DNA of 64,000 nt from Bradyrhizobium sp. AZCC 1610 (GCF_036924515.1 NZ_JAZHRR010000001.1:5985001-6049000), one strand, 5' to 3'; positions 26,934-36,537 are shown, counted from the stretch's first letter. Numbers and translations are program-made. The notes: generated by a model from the sequence alone, not told the origin.

Positions 26934-28790
26934 TCAAACTCCCTCGAACTGCAACCGCGCCAACCGCGCGTACAGCCCGTTCGCCGCAACCAGCTCCGCA
27001 TGCGTGCCTTGTTCGACGATCCTGCCCTGATCCATCACCATAATGCGGTCGCAGGACAGCACGGTCGCGAGGCGGTGCGCGATCACCAGCGTGGTGCGAT
27101 GGCGCATCAATTCTTCCAGCGCGGTCTGCACCAGCGTCTCGCTTTCCGCATCGAGCGCGGAAGTGGCTTCGTCGAGCAATAGCAGCGGCGCGTCGCGCAG
27201 GATCGCGCGCGCGATCGCGATACGCTGGCGCTGGCCGCCGGAAAGCGTCACGCCGCGCTCGCCGAGTTGCGCCGCGAAGCCGCCGGGCAGGCGCCGAAGG
27301 AATTCGGTGGCATGGGCGAGATCGGCGGCGCGCTCGACTTCGGCATCGCTGGCGTCAGGCCGGCCAAAGCGGATGTTTTCGCGCGCGGAGGCCGCGAACA
27401 CCACCGAGTCCTGCGGCACCAGCGCGATGCGCGCGCGCACGTCAACCGGATCGGCCGATCTGACCGGTACCCCGTCGAGCGAAATCGTGCCGCGTGCGGG
27501 GTCGTAAAAGCGCAGCAGAAGGTGAAACAACGTGCTCTTGCCTGCCCCTGACGGGCCGACGATCGCGACTTTTTCTCCCGCCTTAACCGCGAGCGAGACA
27601 TTGTCGATCGCAAGCGCGTCCGGCCGCGTCGGATAGGCGAAGCTGACATTCTCGAAACCGACGTCACCGCGCGCAGGCTGCGGCAGCGCGACCGGCTGCG
27701 GCGGGGCCGTGATCTGCGATTTGACCCGCAGGATCTCAAGCAACCGCTCGGCGGCGCCCGAGGCGGCCGAGACTTCGCCCCAGACCTCGCTGAGCTGGCC
27801 GAGACCGGTGGCCGCGAATGCCGCATACAGCACGAACTGGCCGAGCCGGCCCGGCGTGATCTGGCCGGTCAGCACATCGTGCGAGCCGACCCAGAGGATC
27901 GCCACGACGCTGGAGAACACGATGAAGATGATGATCAGCGTCAGCACCGCGCGCGCTCGCGTCGAGCTGCGCGCCGCCTCATAGGCCTGCTCGACCTCGC
28001 CGCCGAAGCGGCCCGTCGCCAGTCGCTCGCTGGTATAGGCCTGCACGGTCCTGATCGCGCCGATCAGTTCGGAGGCGTAGGCGCTGGCGTCCGCCAGCGT
28101 ATCCTGCGCGTTGCGCGACAGCCGCCGTACCCAGCGCCCGAACGCCACCAGCGGAATCACGATCAGCGGAATCGCCAGCAGCACGAAACCCGACAATTTC
28201 GGGCTCGTGATCACCATCATGGCGGCGGCGCCGATGAACAGCATCACGTTGCGCAGCGCGATCGACACCGAGGCGCCGACCGCGGATTTGATCTGGGTGG
28301 TATCGGCCGTCAGCCGCGACACCAGTTCGCCCGAGCGCGCGGAATCGAAGAAGGCGGGCGACAGCGAGACCAGATGCGCGAACACGTCGCGCCTGAGATC
28401 GGCGACGATGCGCTCGCCGATCGTCATGACGAGGTAGTAGCGCGACGCGCTGGCCGCAGCCAGCACCGCGACAATGGCGATCATGACGCTGAAATAGCTG
28501 TTGATCAGCGCGATGCCTTCGGGGCTGAAGCCGAAATCGATCATGCGCCTGACCGCGATCGGCACGACAAGCGTGGTGATCGCCGCAATCGTCAGCGAGA
28601 TGAAGGCGAGAGCCGCGCGTCCGCGATAGCGCGCGACGTAAGGCGCCAGTGCCAGCAGCGGACGGAGCTTGGCGCTCGTCTTGGCCGGCGACCGCGTCAA
28701 CTGGGATTCGATGAAGGCCTCCTCCTCGAGCAGGGCATCGCGCCGTGGAGGCGTGCTGGGGGTGGCTTCAAACTGTTCCGCTGCGCTCAT
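26934..28790 (-). CDS. ABC exporter, MsbA-like half transporter
   Basis: Fused membrane and ATPase half-transporter, 618 aa, presumed homodimer. Six membrane segments occupy about 55-330; the nucleotide-binding domain has Walker [11 protein letters not shown]-loop VPQDSVVF, signature [15 protein letters not shown], Walker [13 protein letters not shown] and the switch His in IAHRLAT. About 40 hydrophilic residues precede the first helix. Related proteins export lipids, drugs or peptides; this subfamily is often called MsbA-related and the substrate is not known. It is divergent from rpmE. Confidence 0.94.
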   Translation of the reverse strand: MSAAEQFEATPSTPPRRDALLEEEAFIESQLTRSPAKTSAKLRPLLALAPYVARYRGRAALAFISLTIAAITTLVVPIAVRRMIDFGFSPEGIALINSYFSVMIAIVAVLAAASASRYYLVMTIGERIVADLRRDVFAHLVSLSPAFFDSARSGELVSRLTADTTQIKSAVGASVSIALRNVMLFIGAAAMMVITSPKLSGFVLLAIPLIVIPLVAFGRWVRRLSRNAQDTLADASAYASELIGAIRTVQAYTSERLATGRFGGEVEQAYEAARSSTRARAVLTLIIIFIVFSSVVAILWVGSHDVLTGQITPGRLGQFVLYAAFAATGLGQLSEVWGEVSAASGAAERLLEILRVKSQITAPPQPVALPQPARGDVGFENVSFAYPTRPDALAIDNVSLAVKAGEKVAIVGPSGAGKSTLFHLLLRFYDPARGTISLDGVPVRSADPVDVRARIALVPQDSVVFAASARENIRFGRPDASDAEVERAADLAHATEFLRRLPGGFAAQLGERGVTLSGGQRQRIAIARAILRDAPLLLLDEATSALDAESETLVQTALEELMRHRTTLVIAHRLATVLSCDRIMVMDQGRIVEQGTHAELVAANGLYARLARLQFEGV

Positions 28791-28881
28791 GAAATCCGAC
28801 CGGTTTTTGCCGCCCCCAGATAGGCCCCGCAGGGCCCCTCTGGCAAATCCGGGAGATTCCCAATCAGGGCTTATACGTAGC

Positions 28882-28909
28882 TTGTTTTGGCAGGCGGCTT
28901 ACGTTATAG
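28882..28909 (+). promoter_or_regulatory. Probable rpmE promoter
   Basis: TTGTTT (28882-28887) and TTATAG (28904-28909) are separated by 16 bases, a plausible housekeeping-type promoter 63 bases before rpmE. The -10 box lies in the loop of an inverted repeat, GGCGGCT (28894-28900) and AGCCGCC (28910-28916), which could be a control site or a 5' hairpin. Confidence 0.4.
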
Positions 28910-28971
28910 AGCCGCCAAATCCCGTATCCCCTGACATTTGCGACGGGCGCCGGCGCGCCGAAGGATATGCC

Positions 28972-29199
28972 ATGAAAGCCGAAATTCATCCGAATTATCA
29001 TATGATTACGGTCGTGATGACCGACGGGACCGAGTACCAGACCCGCTCCACCTGGGGCAAGGAAGGCGACAAGCTGAACCTCGATATCGACCCCAAGTCG
29101 CACCCGGCCTGGACCGGCGGCTCGCAGCAGCTCCTCGACCGCGGCGGCCGTGTGTCGCGCTTCCAGAAGAAGTTTTCGGGCTTCCTCAAGAAGGATTGA
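28972..29199 (+). CDS. rpmE: 50S ribosomal protein L31
   Basis: 75 aa component of the large ribosomal subunit at the central-protuberance bridge. [22 protein letters not shown] and the C-terminal RFQKKFSGF are typical alphaproteobacterial L31. The N-terminal CxxC zinc motif is absent, so this is the zinc-independent (C-minus) form. AAGGA lies 8 bases before the ATG; longer in-frame starts upstream are not supported. A strong terminator follows at 29237-29270, so the gene is probably monocistronic. Confidence 0.97.
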   Translation: MKAEIHPNYHMITVVMTDGTEYQTRSTWGKEGDKLNLDIDPKSHPAWTGGSQQLLDRGGRVSRFQKKFSGFLKKD

Positions 29200-29236
29200 G
29201 GGTTTTCGGACCCTCCCTTGCTCCCGCCCAGACATG

Positions 29237-29270
29237 CAAAAACGCCCCGGTTTGCCGGGGCGTTTTTTTG
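29237..29270 (+). terminator. Rho-independent terminator of rpmE
   Basis: A perfect 8-bp stem, CGCCCCGG (29243-29250) and CCGGGGCG (29255-29262), has a TTTG loop and is followed by a run of seven T. Flanking A residues extend the stem against the T run, so it can also work for the convergent DUF1465 gene. Confidence 0.92.
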
Positions 29271-29309
29271 TTTTTCACCCGTCATTGCGGGCGAAGGGAG
29301 TTTCCGAGC

Positions 29310-29822
29310 TTACTGCTCGAAAGCCGCCTTCAGGCGGTTGAGCTGCGGCACCAGCGGGTTGCCGATCGGGGCCCGTTCCGCTAGCGGCGTGTGGATCGTG
29401 GTGTCGAGCCGGCGAACCCGCGCCTGCAGGCTCATCGAGCGTGCAATCAGATCCTGCAACTGCTGCGGCAGCTTTGCGATCATGTCTTCAGACCCGGGTT
29501 CGGCGGCCGTGAGCTTGACCTTGGTTTTTTCCCGATTGGCCTGGGTCAGCGTCATCTCGCCTTCCTTGACCGCGCGATGCAGCAACAGCCAGGACGCGAG
29601 CTGCATCAGGCGGGTGGTGAGGCGCATGCTTTCGGTTGCGTAAGTGAGGCTGACAGAACGTTCGAGTGCCTTGGCCTCAGAGCGGCCGTCGCCATCGAGA
29701 TAGGCGGCGGTTTCCTCTACCAGATCCATGCCTTCCCGAAACAGGGTTCCGAACGCCGCAGAATTGGTAAGCCGCTCGCTGAACTGAACGAGCGCGGATT
29801 CGCTTTGCGAACGGTCCGCCAT
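29310..29822 (-). CDS. DUF1465 family protein
   Basis: 170 aa from ATG 29822 (MADRSQSE). The family is restricted mainly to Alphaproteobacteria and has no established function. The protein is helical, with VQFSERLTNSAAFGTLFREGMDLVEETAAYLDGDGR and YATESMRLTTRLMQLASWLL-type segments and an acidic middle. An in-frame start at 29921 is less likely because homology begins at MADR. GTTAACC overlaps the start codon region. It is convergent with rpmE and shares that terminator region. Confidence 0.85.
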   Translation of the reverse strand: MADRSQSESALVQFSERLTNSAAFGTLFREGMDLVEETAAYLDGDGRSEAKALERSVSLTYATESMRLTTRLMQLASWLLLHRAVKEGEMTLTQANREKTKVKLTAAEPGSEDMIAKLPQQLQDLIARSMSLQARVRRLDTTIHTPLAERAPIGNPLVPQLNRLKAAFEQ

Positions 29823-29975
29823 GGTTAACGCCCTCACGCCACTATTTGCCCCGCCGGCTGTGAACCACCGGCTTATGATGAACAAATCATTGCTCGGGCG
29901 AGGTCGAGAGTCCAGCGGCAACCGGATTTATGGTTTCCAGCTCGTGGGGGCACAAAATAGCCGTGCTGCGCACAA

Positions 29976-30006
29976 AAAAGAGCCGCCGTTTCCGGCGGCT
30001 TTTGAA
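29976..30006. terminator. Rho-independent terminator, bidirectional
   Basis: AGCCGCCG (29981-29988) and CGGCGGCT (29993-30000) form a perfect 8-bp stem with loop TTTC. A run of six A precedes it and four T follow, so it can act on both strands, best on the minus strand where the A run becomes U6. No known gene ends here on either strand. Confidence 0.8.
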
Positions 30007-30177
30007 GTTGATAACAGGGAGGCGTCAAACAGAGTGGACAGGAGCCACTCGGTGTCCAAACGAGGACGATGCCAGTCATAAAGGAGAAAGCTTAACGGAC
30101 CGTAAACGAACGATTTTCTTTAGGGATTATTTGCCATGTCGGCCATTGGCCGAGTTTGGACTTGCGTTCTGCGAAGG

Positions 30178-30263
30178 GTAGCCCGGATGGAGCGCAGCGC
30201 AATCCGGGGCCGGCGCAACCGGATGGTGCGTTCCCGGATTGCGCTACGCTCCATCCGGGCTAC
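30178..30263. repeat. REP-like palindrome, family A copy 2
   Basis: GTAGCCCGGATGGAGCGCAG..CAATCCGGG pairs with CCCGGATTGCGCTACGCTCC..CCGGGCTAC. It is nearly identical in both outer arms to copies 1 and 3 but has a different centre. Confidence 0.9.
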
Positions 30264-30283
30264 AAGTTGACGTCGCGCGATGT

Positions 30284-30475
30284 CTACGACTTGAAGAAGC
30301 TATTGGCGGCATCCTTTGACGCGCGCTTCTTCGTCATGGCGGCTTGCAGCCGCTCGATCTCCGAATTCATCAGCGCGATGCGCTCGGTCAGTTCCTCGAC
30401 CGACAGCAGCGACAGATCCTGGCCGATCTCGTGGGTGATTTTTTTCCGCGGCTTGTCGTCATCCTCGATGGCCAT
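30284..30475 (-). CDS. DUF1192 family protein
   Basis: 63 aa. MAIEDDDKPRKKITHEIGQDL and the following LLSVEELTERIALMNSEIERL are the DUF1192 signature; the second half is a short coiled coil. Small alphaproteobacterial protein of unknown function. The stop lies 21 bases from the REP element. It is divergent from the quinone oxidoreductase gene, with 109 bases between the starts. Confidence 0.88.
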   Translation of the reverse strand: MAIEDDDKPRKKITHEIGQDLSLLSVEELTERIALMNSEIERLQAAMTKKRASKDAANSFFKS

Positions 30476-30584
30476 GCGTTTCCTCCGTATTTAACGAACC
30501 TGTGAAGCGGTTGCCAGCCGGAGCCGGGCTGGCTAATCAGGGGCCGCCTTCAAATTCTTCTTTAGCGTTTCGCAAGGACAAATC

Positions 30585-31583
30585 ATGGAAAAGCTGCCCG
30601 CGCAAATGACCGTCATCGGCATCAGCAAGCCCGGCGGCCCCGAGGTACTGCTGCCGGAAACCCGCGCCGTGCCTGCGCCCGGTCCGGGCGAAATCCTGGT
30701 CAAGGTGATGGCCGCCGGCGTCAACCGTCCCGACGTTGCCCAGCGCTCCGGCGCCTACCCGCCGCCGCCCGGCGCCAGCGACCTGCCCGGCCTTGAAATC
30801 GCCGGCGAGGTGGTAGCCCTCGGCGAAGGCGCGGCCAAGCACAAGCTCGGCGACAAGGTGATGTCGCTGGTGGCGGGCGGCGGCTACGCCCAATATTGCA
30901 TTGCGCAAGACGCGCAGGCGATGGCGGTGCCGCCCTCGCTGTCGATCCAGGAAGCCGGCGCGCTCCCGGAAACGCTGATGACGGTCTGGCACAATGTGTT
31001 CGAGCGCGGCGCGCTGAAGCCGGGCGAAACCTTGCTAATCCACGGCGGCTCATCCGGCATCGGCACCATGGCGATCCAGCTCGCCAACGCGTTCGGCTCG
31101 AAAGTGATCGTGACCGTCGGCTCACAGGACAAGATCGACGCCTGCCTCAAGCTCGGTGCCATCAGAGCCATCAACTACAAGACCGAGGACTTCGTCGCCG
31201 TGGTCAAGGCGGAGACCAACAATGCGGGCGCCAACCTGATCCTCGACATGGTCGCCGGCGATTATGTCGATCGCAACTATGACGCCGCCGCGGTAGATGG
31301 CCGAATCGTGCAGATCGCAACCCTCAACGGACCCAAGGTCACCGTCAACATTGCCAAGGTGATGGTGAAGCGGCTGACCCATACAGGCTCCACGCTGCGC
31401 CCCCGTACTAATGCGGATAAGGCGGCGATGGTCGCGGCGATCGAAGCCAAGGTCATGCCATTATTGCGCGAAGGACGCGTAAAACCGCTGATGGACAGCT
31501 CATTCCCGCTGGAAAAAGCCGCCGACGCACACCGGCGGATGGAGACGTCAGCACATATTGGCAAAATTGTGTTGGCGGTTTAG
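30585..31583 (+). CDS. NAD(P)H quinone oxidoreductase, zinc-free MDR family (PIG3-like)
   Basis: Medium-chain reductase, 332 aa. The N-terminal GroES-like domain (ILVKVMAAGVNRPDVAQRSG) lacks the zinc-ligand cysteines. The Rossmann domain shows LIHGGSSGIGTMAIQLA (about 145-161), the NADPH motif of quinone oxidoreductases and PIG3 proteins. C-terminal PLEKAADAHRRMETSAHIGKIVL closes the fold. AAGGA lies 8 bases before the start. The substrate is probably a quinone or an enal, from family knowledge. Confidence 0.92.
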   Translation: MEKLPAQMTVIGISKPGGPEVLLPETRAVPAPGPGEILVKVMAAGVNRPDVAQRSGAYPPPPGASDLPGLEIAGEVVALGEGAAKHKLGDKVMSLVAGGGYAQYCIAQDAQAMAVPPSLSIQEAGALPETLMTVWHNVFERGALKPGETLLIHGGSSGIGTMAIQLANAFGSKVIVTVGSQDKIDACLKLGAIRAINYKTEDFVAVVKAETNNAGANLILDMVAGDYVDRNYDAAAVDGRIVQIATLNGPKVTVNIAKVMVKRLTHTGSTLRPRTNADKAAMVAAIEAKVMPLLREGRVKPLMDSSFPLEKAADAHRRMETSAHIGKIVLAV

Positions 31584-31704
31584 CCGATCGCAAGTGGAGC
31601 GAAGGCGGAAACCCTTTGATTCGCTTCGCTTTCATGTCATTTATCGCGGATAACGCCGGGCCATTCGCAGGCCCGAGAGGGTCGTTGTTCGCGGAGTACT
31701 GACA

Positions 31705-34581
31705 TTGCGTCTGATCAGGTGCCTTGCGCTGTTAGCGCTGGGCCTCATGATTGTTGCGACCGCGCCAACGGCGCACGCCATTGACGCGGTCAGCGTCCGC
31801 AGTGACGCGCCCGCCATCGATCTCACCGCCGTGCTCGACCACCAGCGCAGCGAAACCGACCGCATCCAGGTTTCGACGGCGCCGGGAACCGACGGCATCG
31901 TCCGCCGCATCGAGGTCCGCGCCCGCGAGGGCGGACAGAACTGGGTTGTGTTCGCGCTTGCCAACAATACCGACGACCAGCTCGACCGCCTGATCGTCGC
32001 TCCGCATTATCGCATCGTGTCGTCAGGTCTCTTGTGGCCCGACCTCGGCCTGTCGCGCATCGCCACCATCACGCCGTCGACCGGCGATCGTCCGGAGCGC
32101 CAGGAAAGCGCGACCGCGGACATCTTCCGCATCACGCTCGATCCCGGCGCCGTCATCACCTTCGTCTCGGAACTGCGCACCGACAAGCTGCCGCAGCTCT
32201 ATCTGTGGGAGCCCGACGCCTACAAGGACAAGGTGAACTCGTTCACGCTCTACCAGGGTATCGTGATCGGCATCTCCGGACTTCTGGCCCTCGTACTCAC
32301 CATTCTGTTCGTGGTGAAGGGCAGCATCATGTTCCCCGCCGCCGCCGCGCTGGCCTGGGCGGTGCTGGTCTATATTGGCGTCGATTTCGGCTTCTGGGGC
32401 AAGGTGCTCGACATGTCGAACAACGCCGAGCGCGTCTGGCGCGCGGCGGGCGAAGCGATCCTGGCGGCGACGCTACTCGTGTTCCTGTTCGCGTATCTCA
32501 ATCTCAGCCGTTGGCACGTGCGCTATTCCCACATCACCGTCGGCTGGCTGGCCTTCCTCGGCTCGCTGGTGGCGCTGGCGCTGTTCGATCCCGCGGTCGC
32601 CTCCGGCATCGCGCGCATCTCGCTGGTGCTGATCGCCTTCGCCGGCTTTACGCTGATCGTCTATCTCTCGACGCATGGTTTCGACCGCGCGGTGCTCTTG
32701 ATCCCGACCTGGTTCCTGCTGGTGGTCTGGGTGATTGCAGCCGGCATGACGGTGGCGGGCTCCGTCACCAACGACATCGTAGGCCCTGCCCTGCTCGGCG
32801 GCCTCGTGCTGATCGTGATGCTGATCGGATTTACGGTCATGCAGCACGCGTTTGCCGGCGGCGGCGCCACCACCGGCATGGTATCCGACGTCGAGCGCCG
32901 CGCGCTGGCGCTGACGGGCTCCGGCGACCTGATCTGGGACTGGGACGTCTCCGCCGACAAGGTGTTCACCAGCCCGGAGACCGAAAGCCTGCTCGGGCTG
33001 AAACGCGGCACTCTGGAGGGGCCGGCGGCGAAATGGCTCGAGGTGCTGCACCCGCTCGACCAGGATCGCTTCCGTGCCGCGCTCGACAGCGTGCTCGACC
33101 AGCGCCGCGGCCGACTGGTGCAGGATTTCCGCCTGCGCACGCCCGATGGCCATTTCATGTGGTTCGCGCTGAAGGCGCGCCCGGTGGTCGGCTCCGACGG
33201 CGAGGTCTCGCGCGTGGTCGGCACGCTGACCGACGTCACCGAGATCAAGAACGCCGAAGAGCGCATGCTCCACGACTCCGTGCATGACAACCTCACGGGT
33301 CTTCCGAACCGCAAATTGTTCATGGATCGCCTTCGCGCGGTGGCCAATTTCACCAAGAGCATGCCGAGCCTGCGACCGACGCTGATGGTGATCGATCTCG
33401 ACCGCTTCAAGCAGGTCAATGATTCCGTCGGCATCGCGGTCGGCGACTCCATCCTGCTGACGCTGGCACGGCGGCTGACGCGCATCCTGAAACCGCAGGA
33501 CACGCTGGCGCGGCTGGCCGGCGACCAGTTCGGCCTGATCCTGATATCGGAGCAGGATCCGGCGCGCATCACCGCGTTTGCCGAAACCATCCGCAAGACC
33601 ATCCGCGCGCCGATCGCCTTCAACGACCGCGAGATCTTCCTGACCGCTTCCATCGGGCTCGCGCTGTCCGATCCGCAAACGCAATTGTCCGACGAGATCA
33701 TCAAGGACGCCGAGCTTGCGATGTATCACTCCAAGCGCATCGGCGGCGACCGCATCGACGTCTACAAACCCGCCATGCGCGCCCGCAAGACCGACCGCCT
33801 GACGCTGGAAAGCGAACTGCGCCGTGCCATCGAGCGGCAGGAAATTACGATCCTGTACCAGCCGATCGTACGGCTGGAAGACCGCTCGATCGCCGGCTTC
33901 GAGGCGCTGGCGCGCTGGGATCATCCCAAGCTCGGCCGGATGTCGCCGTCGGAATTCATCTCGATTGCCGAAGAGATCGGCCTGATCGTCGATCTCGGCA
34001 TGTTCGTGATGGACCAGACCGCGCGGCAGCTTTCGGTGTGGCAGCGCGCGATGCGCTCGCGCGAGCCGATCTTTGCCTCCGTCAACGTCTCCTCGCGGCA
34101 GTTGCTGCGCCACGATTTGATCCACGATATCCGCACCGTGCTGTCGCGCTCCTCGGTGGCGCGCGGCACGCTCAAGCTGGAGCTGACGGAATCGCTGGTC
34201 ATGGAGAACCCGGAGCACGCGGCGCAGATGCTGACCCGCATCCGCGAACTCGGCACCGGGCTGTCGCTCGACGATTTCGGCACCGGCCATTCCTCGCTGG
34301 CCTATCTGCAGCGCTTCCCCTTCGACACCATCAAGATCGACCAGTCCTTCGTGCGCACCACCAGCCGCGGCACGCGCCCCGTGATCCTGAAATCGATCAT
34401 CGCGCTCGCCCACGACCTCGGCATGGACGTGGTGGCGGAAGGCGCGGAGACGGATTCGGATGCGGTCGAGCTCTATCAGCTTGGCTGCGAATACGCCCAG
34501 GGCTTTGCCTTCGGCGAGCCGATGGACGCCGACGCCGCGATGCGGCTGCTCACGGAAGAACGGCTCGAAGCGGCGAGCTAG
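31705..34581 (+). CDS. Membrane sensor with PAS, degenerate GGDEF and EAL domains
   Basis: 958 aa from a TTG start. Order: signal peptide (1-25), periplasmic domain (26-185), about seven membrane helices (187-380, 7TMR-DISM-like), PAS/PAC (about 400-510), GGDEF domain (515-680) and EAL domain (700-950). The cyclase motif is A605-G-D-Q-F609 in place of GGDEF, so cyclase activity is unlikely. The EAL core is intact: E733-A-L, LELTES, DDFGTGHSSL, KIDQSFV and VAEGAET. It is therefore predicted to be a c-di-GMP phosphodiesterase, perhaps GTP-stimulated through the degenerate domain. Confidence 0.92.
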   Translation: MRLIRCLALLALGLMIVATAPTAHAIDAVSVRSDAPAIDLTAVLDHQRSETDRIQVSTAPGTDGIVRRIEVRAREGGQNWVVFALANNTDDQLDRLIVAPHYRIVSSGLLWPDLGLSRIATITPSTGDRPERQESATADIFRITLDPGAVITFVSELRTDKLPQLYLWEPDAYKDKVNSFTLYQGIVIGISGLLALVLTILFVVKGSIMFPAAAALAWAVLVYIGVDFGFWGKVLDMSNNAERVWRAAGEAILAATLLVFLFAYLNLSRWHVRYSHITVGWLAFLGSLVALALFDPAVASGIARISLVLIAFAGFTLIVYLSTHGFDRAVLLIPTWFLLVVWVIAAGMTVAGSVTNDIVGPALLGGLVLIVMLIGFTVMQHAFAGGGATTGMVSDVERRALALTGSGDLIWDWDVSADKVFTSPETESLLGLKRGTLEGPAAKWLEVLHPLDQDRFRAALDSVLDQRRGRLVQDFRLRTPDGHFMWFALKARPVVGSDGEVSRVVGTLTDVTEIKNAEERMLHDSVHDNLTGLPNRKLFMDRLRAVANFTKSMPSLRPTLMVIDLDRFKQVNDSVGIAVGDSILLTLARRLTRILKPQDTLARLAGDQFGLILISEQDPARITAFAETIRKTIRAPIAFNDREIFLTASIGLALSDPQTQLSDEIIKDAELAMYHSKRIGGDRIDVYKPAMRARKTDRLTLESELRRAIERQEITILYQPIVRLEDRSIAGFEALARWDHPKLGRMSPSEFISIAEEIGLIVDLGMFVMDQTARQLSVWQRAMRSREPIFASVNVSSRQLLRHDLIHDIRTVLSRSSVARGTLKLELTESLVMENPEHAAQMLTRIRELGTGLSLDDFGTGHSSLAYLQRFPFDTIKIDQSFVRTTSRGTRPVILKSIIALAHDLGMDVVAEGAETDSDAVELYQLGCEYAQGFAFGEPMDADAAMRLLTEERLEAAS

Positions 34582-34587
34582 CCTCTT

Positions 34588-34700
34588 CGTCGCCCCTGCG
34601 AAAGCAGGGGCCTATACGCCGCGGCCTGTCCGTGAAGTGATGGGGCCAATTGCCTTCGCTACAACAACGCCTTGTGGTTATGGGTCCCCGCCTTCCCTGC
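34588..34700. repeat. Intergenic palindromic repeat, family C (degenerate copy)
   Basis: CGTCGCCCCTGCGAAAGCAG with CATACGCCGCGG-like text (CTATACGCCGCGGCC) and a distant TATGGGTCCCCGCCTTCCCTGCG inverted partner. A better copy is at 50880-51046. It sits between convergent genes. Confidence 0.65.
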
Positions 34701-34717
34701 GCGCGACGTGCCGCGTC

Positions 34718-36259
34718 TTACCACCAGCCCGGTTGCACCGGACGATAGTACTGGCCGCCGCGGCCGCGCGTGTTGCCGGTTTGGGGGGCCGGACCGCGCG
34801 GGAAATTGAAGAAGCCGAAGCCGTCATCGCCCTGGACGTCGTCGCTCGCAACGCGGACATCGACCGTCGGCCGGCGCGTCACGAAGCCGCCCTGGGGCTC
34901 GTTGTTCAGCACCGCGACGAACTCGGTGCGATAGTTGGTCTCGCTGCTCAGCGGCTCGTCCGAGACGACGATCGAGGATCGCGGCAATGCGGTCGGCGCG
35001 ATGCGATCGAGCACCTCCTGCGGGATGGTGATACGGTCCAGCGCGGCCTTGGCGTTGTCGCCGTTGTCGATCGTGACCGCGGTCCAGCGCAGGCTCGCCT
35101 CGTTGCGCGCCACCGCCGTGAACACATGCGTGCCGATCGGTCTTTCGGGATTGCGGATCGTGACCGGAACCTCAATCGTCGCATCGAACACGATGCCGCC
35201 GCCGTCAGGTGCCGGCTTATGCGTGGGGCGGCGCACGTAAAGCTTCTGCGTCGCGCGGCTGATGTAGATCGAGACCGGCTCGAGCGCGAGCTTCGCCTCG
35301 CTCGCCGCTTTGGCGGTGTCGGCCTTCCTGGTCTCGGCCGCCTTGGCGGCGTCCCTTGCGGCGGCGGCACCGGGTTTCGACTGCGCGTCATTCCTGGCAG
35401 TGTTGATCTGGTTCACCAGTTCCGCGGCCTTGGCGGCGGCCTTTTGCTTGAGGTCCTCGGCCCGCGCCTTGGCCTCGTCGGTCCTGGCGGCGGCGAGCGC
35501 CTTGTCGGCGTAGGCGAGCCCGGCGTCGGCGCGGGTCTTGAGCCCCTCCAGCTTGCGAAGCGACACCTTGAGCGCCGCCGCCTCGCGCGCCGCTGTCGCG
35601 GCGGCTTTCTTCGCCTCCCCGGCAGTCCAGGCGGCCTCCGCGGCCTCGCGGGCGAGCGTCTCGGCGCGGGTCGGTGCAGCCGCAATGGCCTCCGGGCTCG
35701 GCATGAATAGCGCCGGGTGGGAGAACCCGACCGGCTCGGCGTTATCAGGCGAGACGATTACCCGCATCCCGATCCGCGTCCTGTCGAACAACTTCTCGGC
35801 AAAGCCAAAAGGCATCCGCACGCAGCCGTGCGAGGCCGCATATCCGGGCAGCGGCCCGCCGTGCAGCGCGATGCCGTTCCAGGTGATGCGCTGCATGTTC
35901 GGCATCTCGGCATCGTCATAGAGGCTCGAGCGGTGATCCTTGTTCTTCTCGAGGATGGCGAACACGCCGGCGGGCGTCTCGCGTCCCGCGGTGCCGGTCG
36001 ATACCGGCGCGCGCAGGATCCAGCCGTCGGCGTCGTAGATAGTGACTTGCTGGGTCTTGATCGACACGATCGCCATGATCGGCTCGCCTGCATCGCGCGG
36101 CGCCGTCGCCTCGGTGGGAGGCTTGGGGCGCTCCTGTCTCGCCGTGGCGCCGGCGGTCAGCGCCGTCAGTGCGGCCATCACCGCGAGCGTCACGATGGCG
36201 GGGGAACCCCAACACCGCATCGCCACGGTGGATCGCGCCGTCGTAACTCGATTCACCAT
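34718..36259 (-). CDS. L,D-transpeptidase with a second, catalytically empty domain
   Basis: 513 aa, exported (hydrophobic segment 18-40). The first YkuD domain (about 60-170) has the full catalytic motif with H133 and S143-H-G-C146-V-R, so it should form or anchor 3-3 peptidoglycan cross-links. An Ala/Lys/Glu-rich coiled coil follows (about 190-330). The C-terminal 335-480 region again reads like a YkuD fold (ISRATQKLYVRR, ERPIGTHVFTA, SSIVVSDEPLS) but has no His or Cys motif. The tail is Gly/Arg/Tyr-rich. It lies downstream of the PQQ-dehydrogenase cluster, 278 bases away. Confidence 0.9.
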   Translation of the reverse strand: MVNRVTTARSTVAMRCWGSPAIVTLAVMAALTALTAGATARQERPKPPTEATAPRDAGEPIMAIVSIKTQQVTIYDADGWILRAPVSTGTAGRETPAGVFAILEKNKDHRSSLYDDAEMPNMQRITWNGIALHGGPLPGYAASHGCVRMPFGFAEKLFDRTRIGMRVIVSPDNAEPVGFSHPALFMPSPEAIAAAPTRAETLAREAAEAAWTAGEAKKAAATAAREAAALKVSLRKLEGLKTRADAGLAYADKALAAARTDEAKARAEDLKQKAAAKAAELVNQINTARNDAQSKPGAAAARDAAKAAETRKADTAKAASEAKLALEPVSIYISRATQKLYVRRPTHKPAPDGGGIVFDATIEVPVTIRNPERPIGTHVFTAVARNEASLRWTAVTIDNGDNAKAALDRITIPQEVLDRIAPTALPRSSIVVSDEPLSSETNYRTEFVAVLNNEPQGGFVTRRPTVDVRVASDDVQGDDGFGFFNFPRGPAPQTGNTRGRGGQYYRPVQPGWW

Positions 36260-36537
36260 GCCACGCCCCGGTTGAAATGCCTGTCCGTGCTTCCGTCGAT
36301 CAAGTATCAGATCGCGCCTTTTGGATTAAATAACGGCCGCCGCCGTCCACGCCGCCAATTCGCTCCTTAAGACTATCGGCACGTTCCGTTGGCAATTCTC
36401 TCATATACGACAGCCCGCGTAGCAGGAAGGGTGACTCGCGGCTGAAATTGGGTACTTTTTGGACCTGCAGCATGAAGCGAGACGACGCCTGCTCCAGAGG
36501 TAGACCAACTCAGGCAACCAGCACCATCGGCAATGCT
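36260..36537. other. Intergenic region upstream of L,D-transpeptidase
   Basis: 278 bases with no gene seen. The AT-rich patch TTTTGGATTAAATAA (36319-36333) on the upstream side of the L,D-transpeptidase could hold its promoter, but no clear -35/-10 pair is evident. Confidence 0.35.

Larger units (their letters stand above)
29823..30283. other. Gene-poor region: terminator, REP copy and possible small RNA
   Basis: 461 bases without a protein gene. It holds a strong hairpin terminator (29976-30006), a REP copy (30178-30263) and a TTAA-N7-TAAAC site at 30092-30107, one base off the CtrA consensus TTAA-N7-TTAAC. On the minus strand the stretch 30090 to 29985 reads from near that site into the terminator, which would suit a small RNA of about 100 nt. 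Confidence 0.45.

Noticed and set aside
32473..34413. 646-codon open frame antisense to the EAL protein
   Set aside because: Same effect of high GC; composition is abnormal and the plus-strand gene has clear domains.
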